37,820 bases of DNA, taken from positions 1-37,820 of IMG/VR virus record IMGVR_UViG_3300034110_000680; one strand, 5' to 3'. A model generated the notes under the pieces. That model did no database searches. It was not told where the DNA came from and saw only the letters and a program-made list of their open reading frames with translations. This document shows positions 8,527 to 17,063 of this stretch, piece after piece. The DNA comes from a virus. A program made the translations under genes and the position numbers. Each line of letters starts with the position of its first letter. Positions within the stretch are counted from its first letter, which is position 1.

Positions 8527-8955
8527 TTAGTCCGCGAGCGTGGTTGGCGAGTTGGTCGCAACCAGCGGGAAGTAGACGCCGGAAATCGAGCCTTCTTCAA
8601 ACGCTGTATTGCCACGGGTGAGGCTGGCCGACTTGACCAGAACCCCCGCGTTTGCGTCCGGGGTGGTGAACAGGTTGGCCGAGTTCGTGTTGAGTGAATC
8701 CGCCGTCACGTTGGAAAGCGAGATAACGGACGAAAGGTTGATGGCGAGTCCGGCTGTCTTCACCGCAACCACGCCAGCGCACTCGATGTTTGTCCGGTCA
8801 TTGTATCCGCTGTAACAGAACACGCTGCCGCCGTGGTTCATCGCGGTCGCTTCATCCTGCTCCGAAGAACTGGAAAAGCTAGCAAGCGCAAGACCAGAGG
8901 CTGTGGCATCTTTGACCACGCCGAAGCGGGCGGTTCCGTAGGTAGTGGCGGACAT
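8527..8955 (-). CDS. Candidate major tail (tube) protein
   Basis: A 142-aa Ser/Ala/Thr-rich protein of beta character (FGVVKDATASGLALASF, GGSVFCYSGY, AVKTAGLAINLSSVISL), with no catalytic motif. It sits after the tail terminator-like gene and before the chaperone pair, the usual place of the tail tube subunit in siphoviruses. Size is on the small side for a tube protein. The start is TTTTCACC-ATG, one of several SD-less starts. Assignment is by position and composition; it could instead be a head-tail stabilising protein. Confidence 0.5.
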   Translation of the reverse strand: MSATTYGTARFGVVKDATASGLALASFSSSSEQDEATAMNHGGSVFCYSGYNDRTNIECAGVVAVKTAGLAINLSSVISLSNVTADSLNTNSANLFTTPDANAGVLVKSASLTRGNTAFEEGSISGVYFPLVATNSPTTLAD

Positions 8956-8967
8956 GGTGAAAATTGG

Positions 8968-9420
8968 TTAGCGTAGGCAGGCGACAACTTGGAATTCAAA
9001 CCGGGTCACCCGGTTGCTGTCTTCGACCTCGGTAGTCGGGCTAGTGCCGCGAATGTCAAACACTCTGAGTCCGGTGTATCCGTCGCAGAAAGCAACAGCT
9101 AGCGGGGTGTCATCATTCCCCTCTTCCGACATCGCACGGAAAAGCGCGGAGTTAATCGCCTGGTGATCTTCTTCGGTGTGTCCTTCCTGCCCGGTTTCTG
9201 CCGGAACCGTTTCAAGAGCCGCCTCAACTTGGATCGTCAGAACCCCTCTGAGAACGTCGTGTTCCTCGCTCGCGGTGTCGCGGAGCGTGATGTTCGGGGT
9301 TTCCTTTTCCGCCTCGTTATCGCGGAGGTAAACCGAGATGCCGTCGAGTTCGTTGAGATCCAGCGCGGCCCGGTATTCGATCCACGATTTCAGCGCTTTT
9401 AGTGCAAGGTCGGTTGTCAT
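8968..9420 (-). CDS. Tail terminator/neck-type protein
   Basis: A 150-aa protein starting at MTTDLALKALKSWIEYR; the frame opens upstream, but the sequence there is the neighbour's coding region read in another frame. It has an N-terminal helix, central strands around ITLRDTASEEHDVLRGVLTIQVEAAL, and a C-terminal strand TRFEFQVVACLR. Size and layout fit tail-terminator or tail-completion proteins (gpU-like fold), which close the tail tube at the head end. It is next to the gp10-like gene, consistent with a neck module. No diagnostic motif was seen. Confidence 0.45.
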   Translation of the reverse strand: MTTDLALKALKSWIEYRAALDLNELDGISVYLRDNEAEKETPNITLRDTASEEHDVLRGVLTIQVEAALETVPAETGQEGHTEEDHQAINSALFRAMSEEGNDDTPLAVAFCDGYTGLRVFDIRGTSPTTEVEDSNRVTRFEFQVVACLR

Positions 9421-9421
9421 T

Positions 9422-10174
9422 TTACGATTGGTCGATGGCTTTCTTTGCAGCGTGGCGATACCACGCGATGGTTTTACGCAGGCCGAAGCCAAGCGCCCTC
9501 TCGGTGTCTGCTGGCCTCATGACGTAGCCGCTTGATGTGTGGCGGCTTTCGTTGATCAGGTAAGCGATGGGATTAAACGGGTCGGCGGTTGCCCTTGCCC
9601 TGCCACGGCTGGAATGCTTTTGAGCGTATCCGAGAAAGTTGCGGCCAATGTTAATCCGCTGCGCCCCGGTCTGTTTTCTGGCAATCGCCATGCCCGCGCC
9701 GATCCATCCGCCCTTGGCGATCCCTGCGCGGGCTTTCCTTGCGCGGATTACTTTCAGGACAACGCTTTTAGGCGCAACCCCAATGTTAAATTGATCGAGG
9801 CGCGGGGTGTGCCCCTTCGGCCCGCGATGGGATTCAATCCATTCGTGGCACCTTTCGACATCCGGCAGCAACCGCGCCGTTTCAACCTGAACCCACCGAT
9901 TGCGAATCTTGGCATTCTTGCGCTTGCCAGATTGGAGCAACCGGAACTCCTTATCGGTCACAATCGCGATTACGGCATTGACGCCTTTCTCGATTGCGTT
10001 CTCCTGCTTCTTTTTGGCCCCGCTCTTGCCGTGAACCTGAGTGGAAACCGCAACCTCGCGGCATACTTGAACGCCAAGCCTCGCCACGCCGGTCTTGTTC
10101 GTATCGCCAAAAGCCTTTGCCGCCCGCTTTAGCGAGTTCGTAAGCTTCGGAATATCGAATTCCGCCTTGATCAT
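9422..10174 (-). CDS. HK97 gp10-like / neck protein candidate
   Basis: A 250-aa basic protein with a helical start (MIKAEFDIPKLTNSLKRAAKAFG) followed by a Lys/Arg-rich core (QSGKRKNAKIRNRW near 80-94, RARKARAGIAKGG) and Gly/Arg-rich C-terminal half. The first 60 residues and gene position resemble HK97 gp10-type proteins, which join head and tail. At 250 aa it is much longer than a typical gp10 (about 130), so an extra domain is fused or the identity differs. It overlaps the upstream gene by 4 bases (ATGA). Confidence 0.45.
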   Translation of the reverse strand: MIKAEFDIPKLTNSLKRAAKAFGDTNKTGVARLGVQVCREVAVSTQVHGKSGAKKKQENAIEKGVNAVIAIVTDKEFRLLQSGKRKNAKIRNRWVQVETARLLPDVERCHEWIESHRGPKGHTPRLDQFNIGVAPKSVVLKVIRARKARAGIAKGGWIGAGMAIARKQTGAQRINIGRNFLGYAQKHSSRGRARATADPFNPIAYLINESRHTSSGYVMRPADTERALGFGLRKTIAWYRHAAKKAIDQS

Positions 10175-10503
10175 GACTTTGATGGTTCCGTGAGGCGGAC
10201 GATGACAAAAGCCGCGCCCTCCCGGATATTAGTCACCCGGAATGTCAGGCCGCGAGCCGTGGCGGTTTTCCCGAGATAGGAGGAAGCGGCGGCCGCATAA
10301 GCTGCGGACCAGTCGGATATTTGAACCACGGCGTCCAGCGATCTGGCCTTATCAAACCCGCCTTCCTCGTATTCCCTTCCGTTGTCCACCTCGGCAAACA
10401 CCGCCGAAACGGTGGTTCCGCCGCCGATGGCAAGCGCTTCCCCGCCGATGACGGCGCGAGCCTGCGTGAACATGCTGGCGGCAAAATCTGTAAGGCGGCT
10501 CAC
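10171..10503 (-). CDS. Head-tail connector / head completion candidate
   Basis: A 110-aa protein: MSRLTDFAASMFTQARAVIG helix, then GGGTTVSAVFAEVDNG, SWSAAYAAAASSYLG helix-like stretch and the C-terminal strands GLTFRVTNIREGAAFVIVRL. It resembles small alpha/beta head-closure proteins. It is coupled by ATGA to the gp10-like gene and lies directly after the glycosyltransferase cassette, so the neck module is cut off from the capsid gene by that cassette. Family not named from sequence alone. Confidence 0.5.
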   Translation of the reverse strand: MSRLTDFAASMFTQARAVIGGEALAIGGGTTVSAVFAEVDNGREYEEGGFDKARSLDAVVQISDWSAAYAAAASSYLGKTATARGLTFRVTNIREGAAFVIVRLTEPSKS

Positions 10504-10533
10504 GCCACCTTTAGAAAGCCAGCAGGGCGAACG

Positions 10534-11133
10534 TCAAGCGCCCTCAGGGGCTGCTGTAGTCGCCGCGTGGTGCCGGTAGGTGTGAAGCACAGCGTCGATG
10601 TGGTGCGCCGTCCTGACGCGCTTGCGTGCTTGCATGCACCATTCCCGGTCCTCGCCGTAATTGGATAAACCGAATTGGCAGCCGTGGACGACATCGCGAC
10701 GCCATGCGCAAACGTGCCACGGGGCGCGGAGGGTGATCCCGCCCGGCGTAAATGGCCCGTCCTGGTTGTTGATGCCGAAATGAACCTCGGATTCCAGCCC
10801 GTTGTAGATTGCCCGCTGGCGGAACGTGATTACGTCGGCGTTGCTCTCGGCTGCGGCTAGCAGCTTCTCCACGTAGTCCGGTGAAACGTCATCATCATCA
10901 TCGACTTGCGCGATGTAGCGTCCTTGCGCGCTGTCAACCAGCGACTGCCGTTTCGCGCCGATGCTGCGGGCGCGGTTGTCGCACAATACAAGGTGCTCAA
11001 CGGGAAGACCCTTGGATTGCCGCTCAATTTCTCTTATCAGCCACGCCGCCGGTTTGATGTTGTGGTCGGATTCGTCGAGTTGAATCAGGCGACTCGGAAT
11101 GCTTGGCGTGAGGATTGATAGGATTGGATTCAT
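10534..11133 (-). CDS. GT-A family glycosyltransferase (GT2-like), 199 aa
   Basis: A short GT2-type transferase: LSILTPSIPSRL at residues 5-16, LVLCDNRA near 48-55, ARSIGAKRQSLVDSA (GT-A type nucleotide-sugar region) and a run of acidic residues QVDDDDDVSP near 75-84 that contains the DXD metal site. A later RAPWHVCAWRRDVV and SNYGEDREW fit the acceptor-side half of the fold. It probably transfers a sugar from a nucleotide donor to a glycan or protein. It is the last gene of a cassette with the 722-aa fusion (three transferase domains in total), set between capsid and neck genes. It lacks a long C-terminal extension, so it is a single domain. Confidence 0.75.
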   Translation of the reverse strand: MNPILSILTPSIPSRLIQLDESDHNIKPAAWLIREIERQSKGLPVEHLVLCDNRARSIGAKRQSLVDSAQGRYIAQVDDDDDVSPDYVEKLLAAAESNADVITFRQRAIYNGLESEVHFGINNQDGPFTPGGITLRAPWHVCAWRRDVVHGCQFGLSNYGEDREWCMQARKRVRTAHHIDAVLHTYRHHAATTAAPEGA

Positions 11134-11224
11134 GTTTCTTGAAAATTCGGTCGTAGTTGCTGCGGAACCGCTCGCCGTTGACCGGGCGCGGATCGTCCCC
11201 TTTGCCTGCTTGGTTGTTACTCAT
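11024..11224 (-). CDS. Small conserved phage protein (GKGD-PRPVN / NYDRIF type)
   Basis: A 66-aa protein: MSNNQAGKGDDPRPVNGERF, then SNYDRIFKKHES, followed by a basic tail. The GKGDxPRPVN...NYDRIF pattern is one I know from many phage proteins of unknown function. The start ATG at 11224 overlaps the stop of the upstream fusion (ATGA), which supports it. Its 3' end overlaps the next gene's 5' end in a different frame by about 110 bases. Function unknown; the conserved part ends near residue 30. Confidence 0.6.
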   Translation of the reverse strand: MSNNQAGKGDDPRPVNGERFRSNYDRIFKKHESNPINPHAKHSESPDSTRRIRPQHQTGGVADKRN

Positions 11225-13389
11225 GGCTTCTTGATCCAGCATCGTCCGACTTGCTCCCACTCGAAACCGGCCTCTTGCACGGCTCGCAGAACTCCCGGCG
11301 CGTCGATGTCGTGACCGCCAAAGAATCCACCCGGTTTGACCTTGGGAAGCCACGCTGCGATGTCGGCCTTGACGTTCTCGTAATCGTGCGCGGCGTCGAT
11401 GAATATGCCGTCCATGAAACCGTCTGCGGTAGCGGCGGCGGATGCCGTCGATGTTGATTGGGCAAACCCGATTCCTCTGCCGCTGACGTTTGCCATGAAC
11501 TCATCCAAGAAATACTCCTTTCCCGTGTCGTCGTCTCCGCGGAAAGTATCAACGCAACACAGATTCGCCTCTTTCCCCAAGTCGCTCAATCTGTCCGCAA
11601 GATAAACGATGCTTTTGCCCTTCCAGCATCCGACTTCAGCAAAGTTTCCGCTCGCTGGAATCATCTTGGCCACGTAGTCGTAAACGTCCCGGAAGTCGAA
11701 CCAGCCTTCAATGTCGGCGGATACCTTCACGCCTTCGCACAGTCGGCGGAAAATGCCCTCGCCGGTCTTGTAGTGGTAGCCGTCGTTTGATCGGGCGTAG
11801 GTTTCATCCATGGCAGCCTTGCCAAAAGCCGGGTGGACATGCTCAAAGGTGATCCGGTCGCGGGCGTCGATCACCACGCCGTCCTTGAAAGCTTGGCGGC
11901 TAAACCAGTTGTCTGAGAACATCGAAAAGAACTCGGGGTGGAACAGGTATCCCTGCTGCTTGTAGCGGGCGCGGGTTAGAATCGCCATGCAAAGCAGGTC
12001 GTCTTTCCGGTGTCCGTCGCTGACTGCTAGAACGGCGGATTTTGATGTGTCGCCAATCGCTTCCAGAATAAGCTTATCCCAGTGCATCGGCGGCTCCCAA
12101 TCGTCCGACAGTTGAACCAGAACCTCGCCGCGTGACTTCGCTGCGCAAGCGTTCCACGCTTCAACCGGCCCGCCATTTCCCCGCGTGTAAACGTGGTTAA
12201 ACACGTTCAGAAAGCAGGATGTCGGGTCGTCCGCGTCGAGTCCGAAAATGTGCTCAATGGCGTCCGGGTTTGCCGCACGGTTCAGCCACTTCTGTTGCGC
12301 CGCTGCCGCTTGCGCCGGTCGCCCCCGCGTGGCGTGGAGCAGGCTGATTTTGGCCCCGTGGCGGATGAAGTAATTTCGTTGCGTCGTGTCTGCTTCCTCG
12401 ATACGCCCGCAAGCCCGCAGCGCCATTCCATGCAGGAACTCGCCCAGCCATCCGTGATACTTCATGCGGCTGTTCCACTCCTTGCCCGCGCCCTTTGAGA
12501 TTTCGCGCATTGCGGTAGTCCATGCCAGCGCCTCGCGGTCGCGCCCCGCCGCCACTTCGCACCGGGCAAGCTCGCCGTAGGCTTCCGGTCGCTTAGGATC
12601 GGTCGCCAGGGCTTGCAGCATCATTTGGGATCGCACCCGCTCGTCTTCCGCAAGTTGTCCGGCGGCGATGAACAGTTCGTATTTCTCAGGCTGGCCAAGG
12701 TTCGATTCCGTATCTCGAAGCATTTCGATGCAAACCTTGCCCGCGTCCTCGATCCGCCCAACGGCTCGCAGCGACTGGAACAGGTGGAACTTGTGGGAGG
12801 TTGTCCGCTTGGTTTCCGGGATGCTTTCTAGAATCCGCAGGTTCCGCTCGTTATTTGGTGAGCGCGTGCCGCTTGGCATGTGAAGGATCTTCACGGATTC
12901 CAGCCTACCGACCTTGGCCCCTTCGCGGAAAACAAGATGCTCATGGATTGGCGACTCCCAGCGTGCCGCGCCTTTACGAATAATGCGCTCGCGAAAAACC
13001 GTCAACCCGTCCTCGGGAACTTCGTATGGGATCTCGATTCCGTCGTGATCTTCAGGCAAGTTGTCGATTGCGGATCGGATCAGCTGGATAAACGACGGAT
13101 CAAGCACGTCGTCAGTGTCTGCCCACATTACAAAATCACCTGTCGCGAGGTCAAACGATGTATTTCGCGCTGCCGCGAAGTCGTCAACGTGTGACCAGTC
13201 GTTCCGGTTAAAGTATTCCCCGGTAACGCATCCGCGAGTCGCCGCAATCTCAAGCGTTTTGTCCGGCTCTTGATTCCCGATGGCGCGAACAACAATCAAC
13301 TCGTCAACCAGCGGGAGGAAATTATTGAGAAAGCGTGGCATGTAATGCTCCACGTTCCCCGCGATAACGCAGAGGCTCAGTTTCTTCAT
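11221..13389 (-). CDS. Multidomain glycosyltransferase-TPR-glycosyltransferase-methyltransferase fusion, 722 aa
   Basis: Domain order: residues 1-150, a GT2 domain (LCVIAGNVEHYMPRFL, DELIVVRA, DFAAARN, DTDD at 91-94 as DXD). Residues about 200-345, helical repeats that look like TPR (LFQSLRAVGRIEDAGKVC, AYGELARCEVAAGRDREALA). Residues about 349-545, a second GT-A domain (LLHATRGRPAQAAAAQQKWL, EHIFGLDADDPTS, QLSDDWEPP). Residues about 575-722, a class I SAM methyltransferase (FAEVGCWKGKSIVYLA as the glycine motif, CCVDTF, IFIDAAHDYENV, PKVKPGGFFGGHD). It probably builds and methylates a glycan. Targets are unknown: virion glycoprotein or host surface are both possible. ATG at 13389 chosen; an earlier in-frame TTG at 13407 is less likely. 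A terminator lies between it and the capsid gene. Confidence 0.8.
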   Translation of the reverse strand: MKKLSLCVIAGNVEHYMPRFLNNFLPLVDELIVVRAIGNQEPDKTLEIAATRGCVTGEYFNRNDWSHVDDFAAARNTSFDLATGDFVMWADTDDVLDPSFIQLIRSAIDNLPEDHDGIEIPYEVPEDGLTVFRERIIRKGAARWESPIHEHLVFREGAKVGRLESVKILHMPSGTRSPNNERNLRILESIPETKRTTSHKFHLFQSLRAVGRIEDAGKVCIEMLRDTESNLGQPEKYELFIAAGQLAEDERVRSQMMLQALATDPKRPEAYGELARCEVAAGRDREALAWTTAMREISKGAGKEWNSRMKYHGWLGEFLHGMALRACGRIEEADTTQRNYFIRHGAKISLLHATRGRPAQAAAAQQKWLNRAANPDAIEHIFGLDADDPTSCFLNVFNHVYTRGNGGPVEAWNACAAKSRGEVLVQLSDDWEPPMHWDKLILEAIGDTSKSAVLAVSDGHRKDDLLCMAILTRARYKQQGYLFHPEFFSMFSDNWFSRQAFKDGVVIDARDRITFEHVHPAFGKAAMDETYARSNDGYHYKTGEGIFRRLCEGVKVSADIEGWFDFRDVYDYVAKMIPASGNFAEVGCWKGKSIVYLADRLSDLGKEANLCCVDTFRGDDDTGKEYFLDEFMANVSGRGIGFAQSTSTASAAATADGFMDGIFIDAAHDYENVKADIAAWLPKVKPGGFFGGHDIDAPGVLRAVQEAGFEWEQVGRCWIKKP

Positions 13390-13423
13390 GTGCGAACACT
13401 TAGGCAAAATACCGCCAACAAGA

Positions 13424-13460
13424 CAAGCAAAAACCCGCCCCCATTAGTGGGAGCGGGTTT
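13424..13460 (-). terminator. Rho-independent terminator after the major capsid gene
   Basis: A 12-bp stem with one mismatch (arms 13431-13442 and 13449-13460, loop ATTAGT). On the minus strand it ends in a GTTTTTG run, so it would stop transcription leaving the capsid gene. Genes downstream (cassette, neck, tail) then need readthrough, antitermination or a promoter of their own. Confidence 0.8.
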
Positions 13461-13476
13461 GTGCCAAGATGCCGAA

Positions 13477-14370
13477 TTAAGGCTTGCGGAAAAGCTTCAT
13501 TTCCCCGGTGACGGCGGTGGTGTAGCCGTAGAGGGTGTGAAGGTTGGCGAAGTATTTGCCCTGAGCGCGGGACCAGTGGCGGGTGTAGAGAGCCGAGATC
13601 CCGGTTTCGTCGTCCGTGTAGGTTTCGACGGCTTCGTAATCGCCAGTTGGCAGGAAGTCACCAAGCGAGCGCATGGCAACCGCGATTGCGTTCTTGCCGC
13701 AAGCGAAACCGCAAAGGCTGATCGAGTTCAGCGGCAGGATGTCGCTCGAAAGGAGGTTCATCCCGTAGAGTCGGCCAAGGCGGCCTTCGCTAAGGGTTGC
13801 GCCACCGTCGCCGCGATTAAGCGCGAGCGTGATGTTCGTGTCGCTCAGAAGCGCGGCTTCGGCGTCCATGTCCACCAGGAAGGTCTTGTCGCCGCGAACG
13901 CCAGCCTTGAGAAGCTGCTTGCGGGCTTCGATCAATTCCACCCGGTCATAGTTGGCAGGGGCGGTGGTGATGATGGCTTCGCCGAAGTTGGTGGTGAGCA
14001 AGACGGACCAGATGTCCTTGAGCACGGTTTCAGCCATGCTCTTGCCAAGCTGCATCGCGTATTGGTTCCAGCGTCCAACGTTGGAGCTTTCCGCAAGCTG
14101 TTGGAGGGTAATGTCCATCGGGGTGATCCGGCGCTTGTCCAGAGTCACGGTGATGGCAGAAATCAGGCCGCCCGACTGTTCGTAAACGGTCGTGGACTGG
14201 GTGAAGGTGGTGGTCGCAATCGCGCCGAAAAGCGGAACGATAACGGCGTCCCCCTCGCCGCGCACTTCCGAACTGATGTCGGTTGCGAAAGCGGAGATCG
14301 GGGTCAGGTATTCGACAAGAGCTTGGAAGGCGGTCTGCCCGTAAAGCTTGTCATTGAAGGTAGTGGCCAT
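13477..14370 (-). CDS. Major capsid protein
   Basis: A 297-aa protein beginning MATTFNDKLYGQTAFQALVEYL, with TTTVYEQSGG, KRRITPMDITLQQLAESSN and a C-terminal FANLHTLYGYTTAVTGEMK. Length, composition and position directly after the protease/scaffold gene fit a HK97-fold capsid protein. It is the last gene before an intrinsic terminator. The start context is CTGAACC-ATGGCC with no Shine-Dalgarno. Processing of an N-terminal scaffold domain is not expected, because the scaffold appears to be fused to the protease upstream. Confidence is high for capsid, moderate for the exact family. Confidence 0.85.
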   Translation of the reverse strand: MATTFNDKLYGQTAFQALVEYLTPISAFATDISSEVRGEGDAVIVPLFGAIATTTFTQSTTVYEQSGGLISAITVTLDKRRITPMDITLQQLAESSNVGRWNQYAMQLGKSMAETVLKDIWSVLLTTNFGEAIITTAPANYDRVELIEARKQLLKAGVRGDKTFLVDMDAEAALLSDTNITLALNRGDGGATLSEGRLGRLYGMNLLSSDILPLNSISLCGFACGKNAIAVAMRSLGDFLPTGDYEAVETYTDDETGISALYTRHWSRAQGKYFANLHTLYGYTTAVTGEMKLFRKP

Positions 14371-14397
14371 GGTTCAGTGATGTTTGGTTGGGAATGT

Positions 14398-15552
14398 TTA
14401 CTTGCGAAGGCGGGCTTCGGCGTTGATCTGCTTCTTGAACTCCTTGAAATAAGAGGTCGCTTCCGACCCTTTCAGGGATTCAAACTTATCAAGGTGAGGG
14501 GTGGCGCTGTTGTCGGCTCCGGTGATTTCGGTGACTTCAACAGGAGTATGACCGGCGCTCGCGATCATCGCGGCAGCCTTGGCGGAAATGGCATCGGCAA
14601 TTACCGCGGGAGCTTCGGCGCAAGCAACAAGCTCAAGCGCCTTGGCTTCGATGGCTTCCGGCTTGGATGCTTCCTCGGCTTCCTCCTTGGCTTTTTCGGC
14701 CTGCTCGCGGGCTTCGGCTTCCGCCTTGGCTTGAGCTTCGGCGGCTTCGGCTTTTTCCTTTAACTCGCGAACTTCTTCAACCGCTTGAGCAAGCAGCGTG
14801 TCCGCTTCCTTGATCTTGCCGGTGAGGTTCTGAATTTCGACATCCTTGGCGACAAGTTCGCCGTTTGCGAAGTCGAGCTTCGCCTGGAGTTCGCCGTTAG
14901 GAAGTAACCTGTCGAGAATGCTCATTTGATTGTTCTGCGATTTCGGACCAGTGCCGCGAATGTCAACCGGGGATTTGTTCACGATGGAGTCGGCAAACTT
15001 GCGTTCAACCGCTTCGCTTGCTCCCATCCATGTCTCCTTTTTCATCAACTCGCGCATTTCGGATTTAGGCGATCCGGTAACGCCTGCGTAAATGGCGGCG
15101 ATTTCGTCGCTCATTTCATCAAGGATCTTTGCAGCGCGGGCGTGGGTTTCGGAGTCACCGGCAACCGCTTGTTGCGCTTCGTGGATCATGATGCGCGAGC
15201 CTTGCGTGATACGCCGCTCGTCTGCCGCCATGAAGATCACGCTAGCCATGCTTGCGACGATGCCGTTGCCGGTAGCGACCACGCGAACGCCACGGTCCCG
15301 CATTCCCATGATGGAATGATAAACCCGGTATCCGTCGAGCACGCTGCCGCCAGGGCTGTTGATCTCGATTTCGAGAGTCTCCAGCGCGTCGTCTGCTTTG
15401 GCAGTGAACTCCCCGATCTTCAGGTTTTCGGCAACGGCCTTCGCCCCGTAAAGCTTCTCGATGTCCCCGATCAGGTCATCGGAACTCCACGGGGTTACCG
15501 CGTCGTTCAGCTTCACCTTGCCGATGCGGTTATCAATCTGAATCAAGTTCAT
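14398..15552 (-). CDS. ClpP-type prohead protease fused to scaffold-like coiled coil
   Basis: A 384-aa protein. Residues 1-205 are a ClpP-family serine protease: NSPGGSV (oxyanion region) at 65-71, catalytic Ser at about 101 in GIVASMAS, His124 in MIHEAQQ. Residues about 235-315 are a long Ala/Glu/Lys coiled coil (EAEAREQAEKAKEEAEEASK), typical of phage scaffolds. This is the lambda C / Nu3 logic: the enzyme matures the prohead and the C-terminal part acts as scaffold. ATG at 15552 chosen (MNLIQID). An internal ATG at 14925 (MSILDRLLPNG), residue 210, could give a 175-aa scaffold alone; its leader AACAATCAA-ATG resembles other starts here. It overlaps the portal gene by 20 bases. Confidence 0.82.
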   Translation of the reverse strand: MNLIQIDNRIGKVKLNDAVTPWSSDDLIGDIEKLYGAKAVAENLKIGEFTAKADDALETLEIEINSPGGSVLDGYRVYHSIMGMRDRGVRVVATGNGIVASMASVIFMAADERRITQGSRIMIHEAQQAVAGDSETHARAAKILDEMSDEIAAIYAGVTGSPKSEMRELMKKETWMGASEAVERKFADSIVNKSPVDIRGTGPKSQNNQMSILDRLLPNGELQAKLDFANGELVAKDVEIQNLTGKIKEADTLLAQAVEEVRELKEKAEAAEAQAKAEAEAREQAEKAKEEAEEASKPEAIEAKALELVACAEAPAVIADAISAKAAAMIASAGHTPVEVTEITGADNSATPHLDKFESLKGSEATSYFKEFKKQINAEARLRK

Positions 15553-17062
15553 CTTCTTCGATAGGTTCGGGTTCTGCCGGTTCGGGCGCTTCGCCTTGAT
15601 CGCCCATTTCGTTAGGCGTAAGCATAGCCATTTCCCGGTCTTCAATCTCAACGCCAGCGGCTGCCCCGACTTCGGCGGCGATCAGCTTGCGCAGAACGAT
15701 TTCGTTCGCCCGCTCGCGGGTAAATTCCTCGATGTCGCGCCCGTTGGCTTCGATTACTTCCGTAAGGTTCCGTGTTCCGGCCCGCCAGCCTTCGACTAGC
15801 GCCTTGTCCTCGCGTCCGTCGTCAACGGTCAAGCGCGGTGGCTTGGAGAAGCTCCAGCGGGTCGGGTTGCTCAAGAATACGGGCGAGCCGTTAGCGCGGG
15901 TGATCTTGCCTTTGTTCTGAGCGAATCCGACAGCGTAGGCGGTGACCTGACGGGCGAGGAAGCCAAGCAGGCGCTGGCGCTCCACGATAGCCCGTCGTGC
16001 GCGGAGGATGTCGGCGCGTTCCGCCGTTCCCTGCCCCGCCGACTTCCAAACCATGCCGTAAGACCAGCCGGAACCCACGACCGAAGCGCGGTTCAGGCGG
16101 TCTTGGAAGCTTTCCCAAACGTCGCCGGGGTTGTCGTGCTTGATGACTTCCAGCTTTTCACCGGAGTTTGCCCGCATGTAGCGGGTCATCCCGCCCTGAT
16201 AGCTTTGGAATGTGACGCCGCTGGTTCCTTCTGACGATGTCCCTAGCGCAATGCCGGGGTCGTCCAAGTCTGGCCCGCCGTGCTCGTTGTATTCAACAAG
16301 CCCGATGGAAGAAATGATCAGTTGCCGGATGCGCTCGTATTCGGTGGACTGCAAGCAATGCTTGAGGTCTTCAACGGCGTGCGTGAACGTCGGGAACCCG
16401 CGCCCCTGGTCGCTGAAATCCGCGTCGTAAACGTGAACGATGGAGGCGGCGGGGATGTCCTGATAATCACTCGTTCCGCCCGACCCAAGCACGCGGTAGG
16501 CAATCGCCCGCATTTGCTTGTTGTAGATGATGCCGTCGCAGATCCTCGAGCCCTTGTATTTGCCAGCGCTGACAATCTCGTTGTCCGGCCCGCTGTGAAC
16601 GCGGTGGCTGGGGATGTTCTGTAGGAGCGGGAAAGTCCCGTCCTCGGTCATCGTCTTCAGCGTAAAATGGTCGCCGAAATCAATGTCACGGCTGGCGTCG
16701 TTCAGATATTGGTGCCAGTCGTGGATTCCGCCGCGAACGTCGCAGTTCGGGAGCCAAACATTCTTGAGCCATTCTTCCGCAGCGTTGCCGTTGGCGGCAT
16801 CGGTCCCGGAATAACTGGGAATCCATGCCCCGCCGACTGAGTATTGCGCCTTTTGAGCAACAATCGCCTTCGGCACGCCCATGTTTGCGGCCAGCCGCTT
16901 CGACATCGAAACAAGCGTTTTCCGGTCATTTGACGGGATCAGCTTCTCAATATCCGTGTCGTTTACCTGATATTGCGGCCCGCGCATGCGCGAACGATCC
17001 GCGCCGTGAGCGAAACGGCTGGAATAGGTAACGGGAACTCCGAATTCGTCGAGAATGGCCAT
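15533..17062 (-). CDS. Portal protein (lambda gpB family)
   Basis: A 509-aa protein with features of the lambda-type portal family: DRKTLVSMSKRLAANMGVPKAIV near 46-68, SRDIDFGDHF near 118-127, PSHRVHSGPDNEI near 141-153, DFSDQGRGFPTFTHAVEDLKH near 217-237, and a C-terminal helix region ending in an acidic tail (EPAEPEPIEEDELDSD). The portal forms the ring at the capsid vertex through which DNA is packaged. Order TerL - gpW-like - portal - protease/scaffold - capsid is lambda-like. The start is TCTAAC-ATG. Its 3' end overlaps the protease gene. Confidence 0.85.
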   Translation of the reverse strand: MAILDEFGVPVTYSSRFAHGADRSRMRGPQYQVNDTDIEKLIPSNDRKTLVSMSKRLAANMGVPKAIVAQKAQYSVGGAWIPSYSGTDAANGNAAEEWLKNVWLPNCDVRGGIHDWHQYLNDASRDIDFGDHFTLKTMTEDGTFPLLQNIPSHRVHSGPDNEIVSAGKYKGSRICDGIIYNKQMRAIAYRVLGSGGTSDYQDIPAASIVHVYDADFSDQGRGFPTFTHAVEDLKHCLQSTEYERIRQLIISSIGLVEYNEHGGPDLDDPGIALGTSSEGTSGVTFQSYQGGMTRYMRANSGEKLEVIKHDNPGDVWESFQDRLNRASVVGSGWSYGMVWKSAGQGTAERADILRARRAIVERQRLLGFLARQVTAYAVGFAQNKGKITRANGSPVFLSNPTRWSFSKPPRLTVDDGREDKALVEGWRAGTRNLTEVIEANGRDIEEFTRERANEIVLRKLIAAEVGAAAGVEIEDREMAMLTPNEMGDQGEAPEPAEPEPIEEDELDSD

Positions 17063-17063
17063 G

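Noticed and set aside
11225-11353. Longer form of the 66-aa protein
   Set aside because: The upstream residues are the methyltransferase gene read in another frame; the ATGA overlap at 11224 marks the real start.
13270-14763. 497-aa open frame on the plus strand
   Set aside because: It lies opposite the capsid gene and parts of the protease and glycosyltransferase genes, which are clearly coding on the minus strand; composition is that of a mirror frame.
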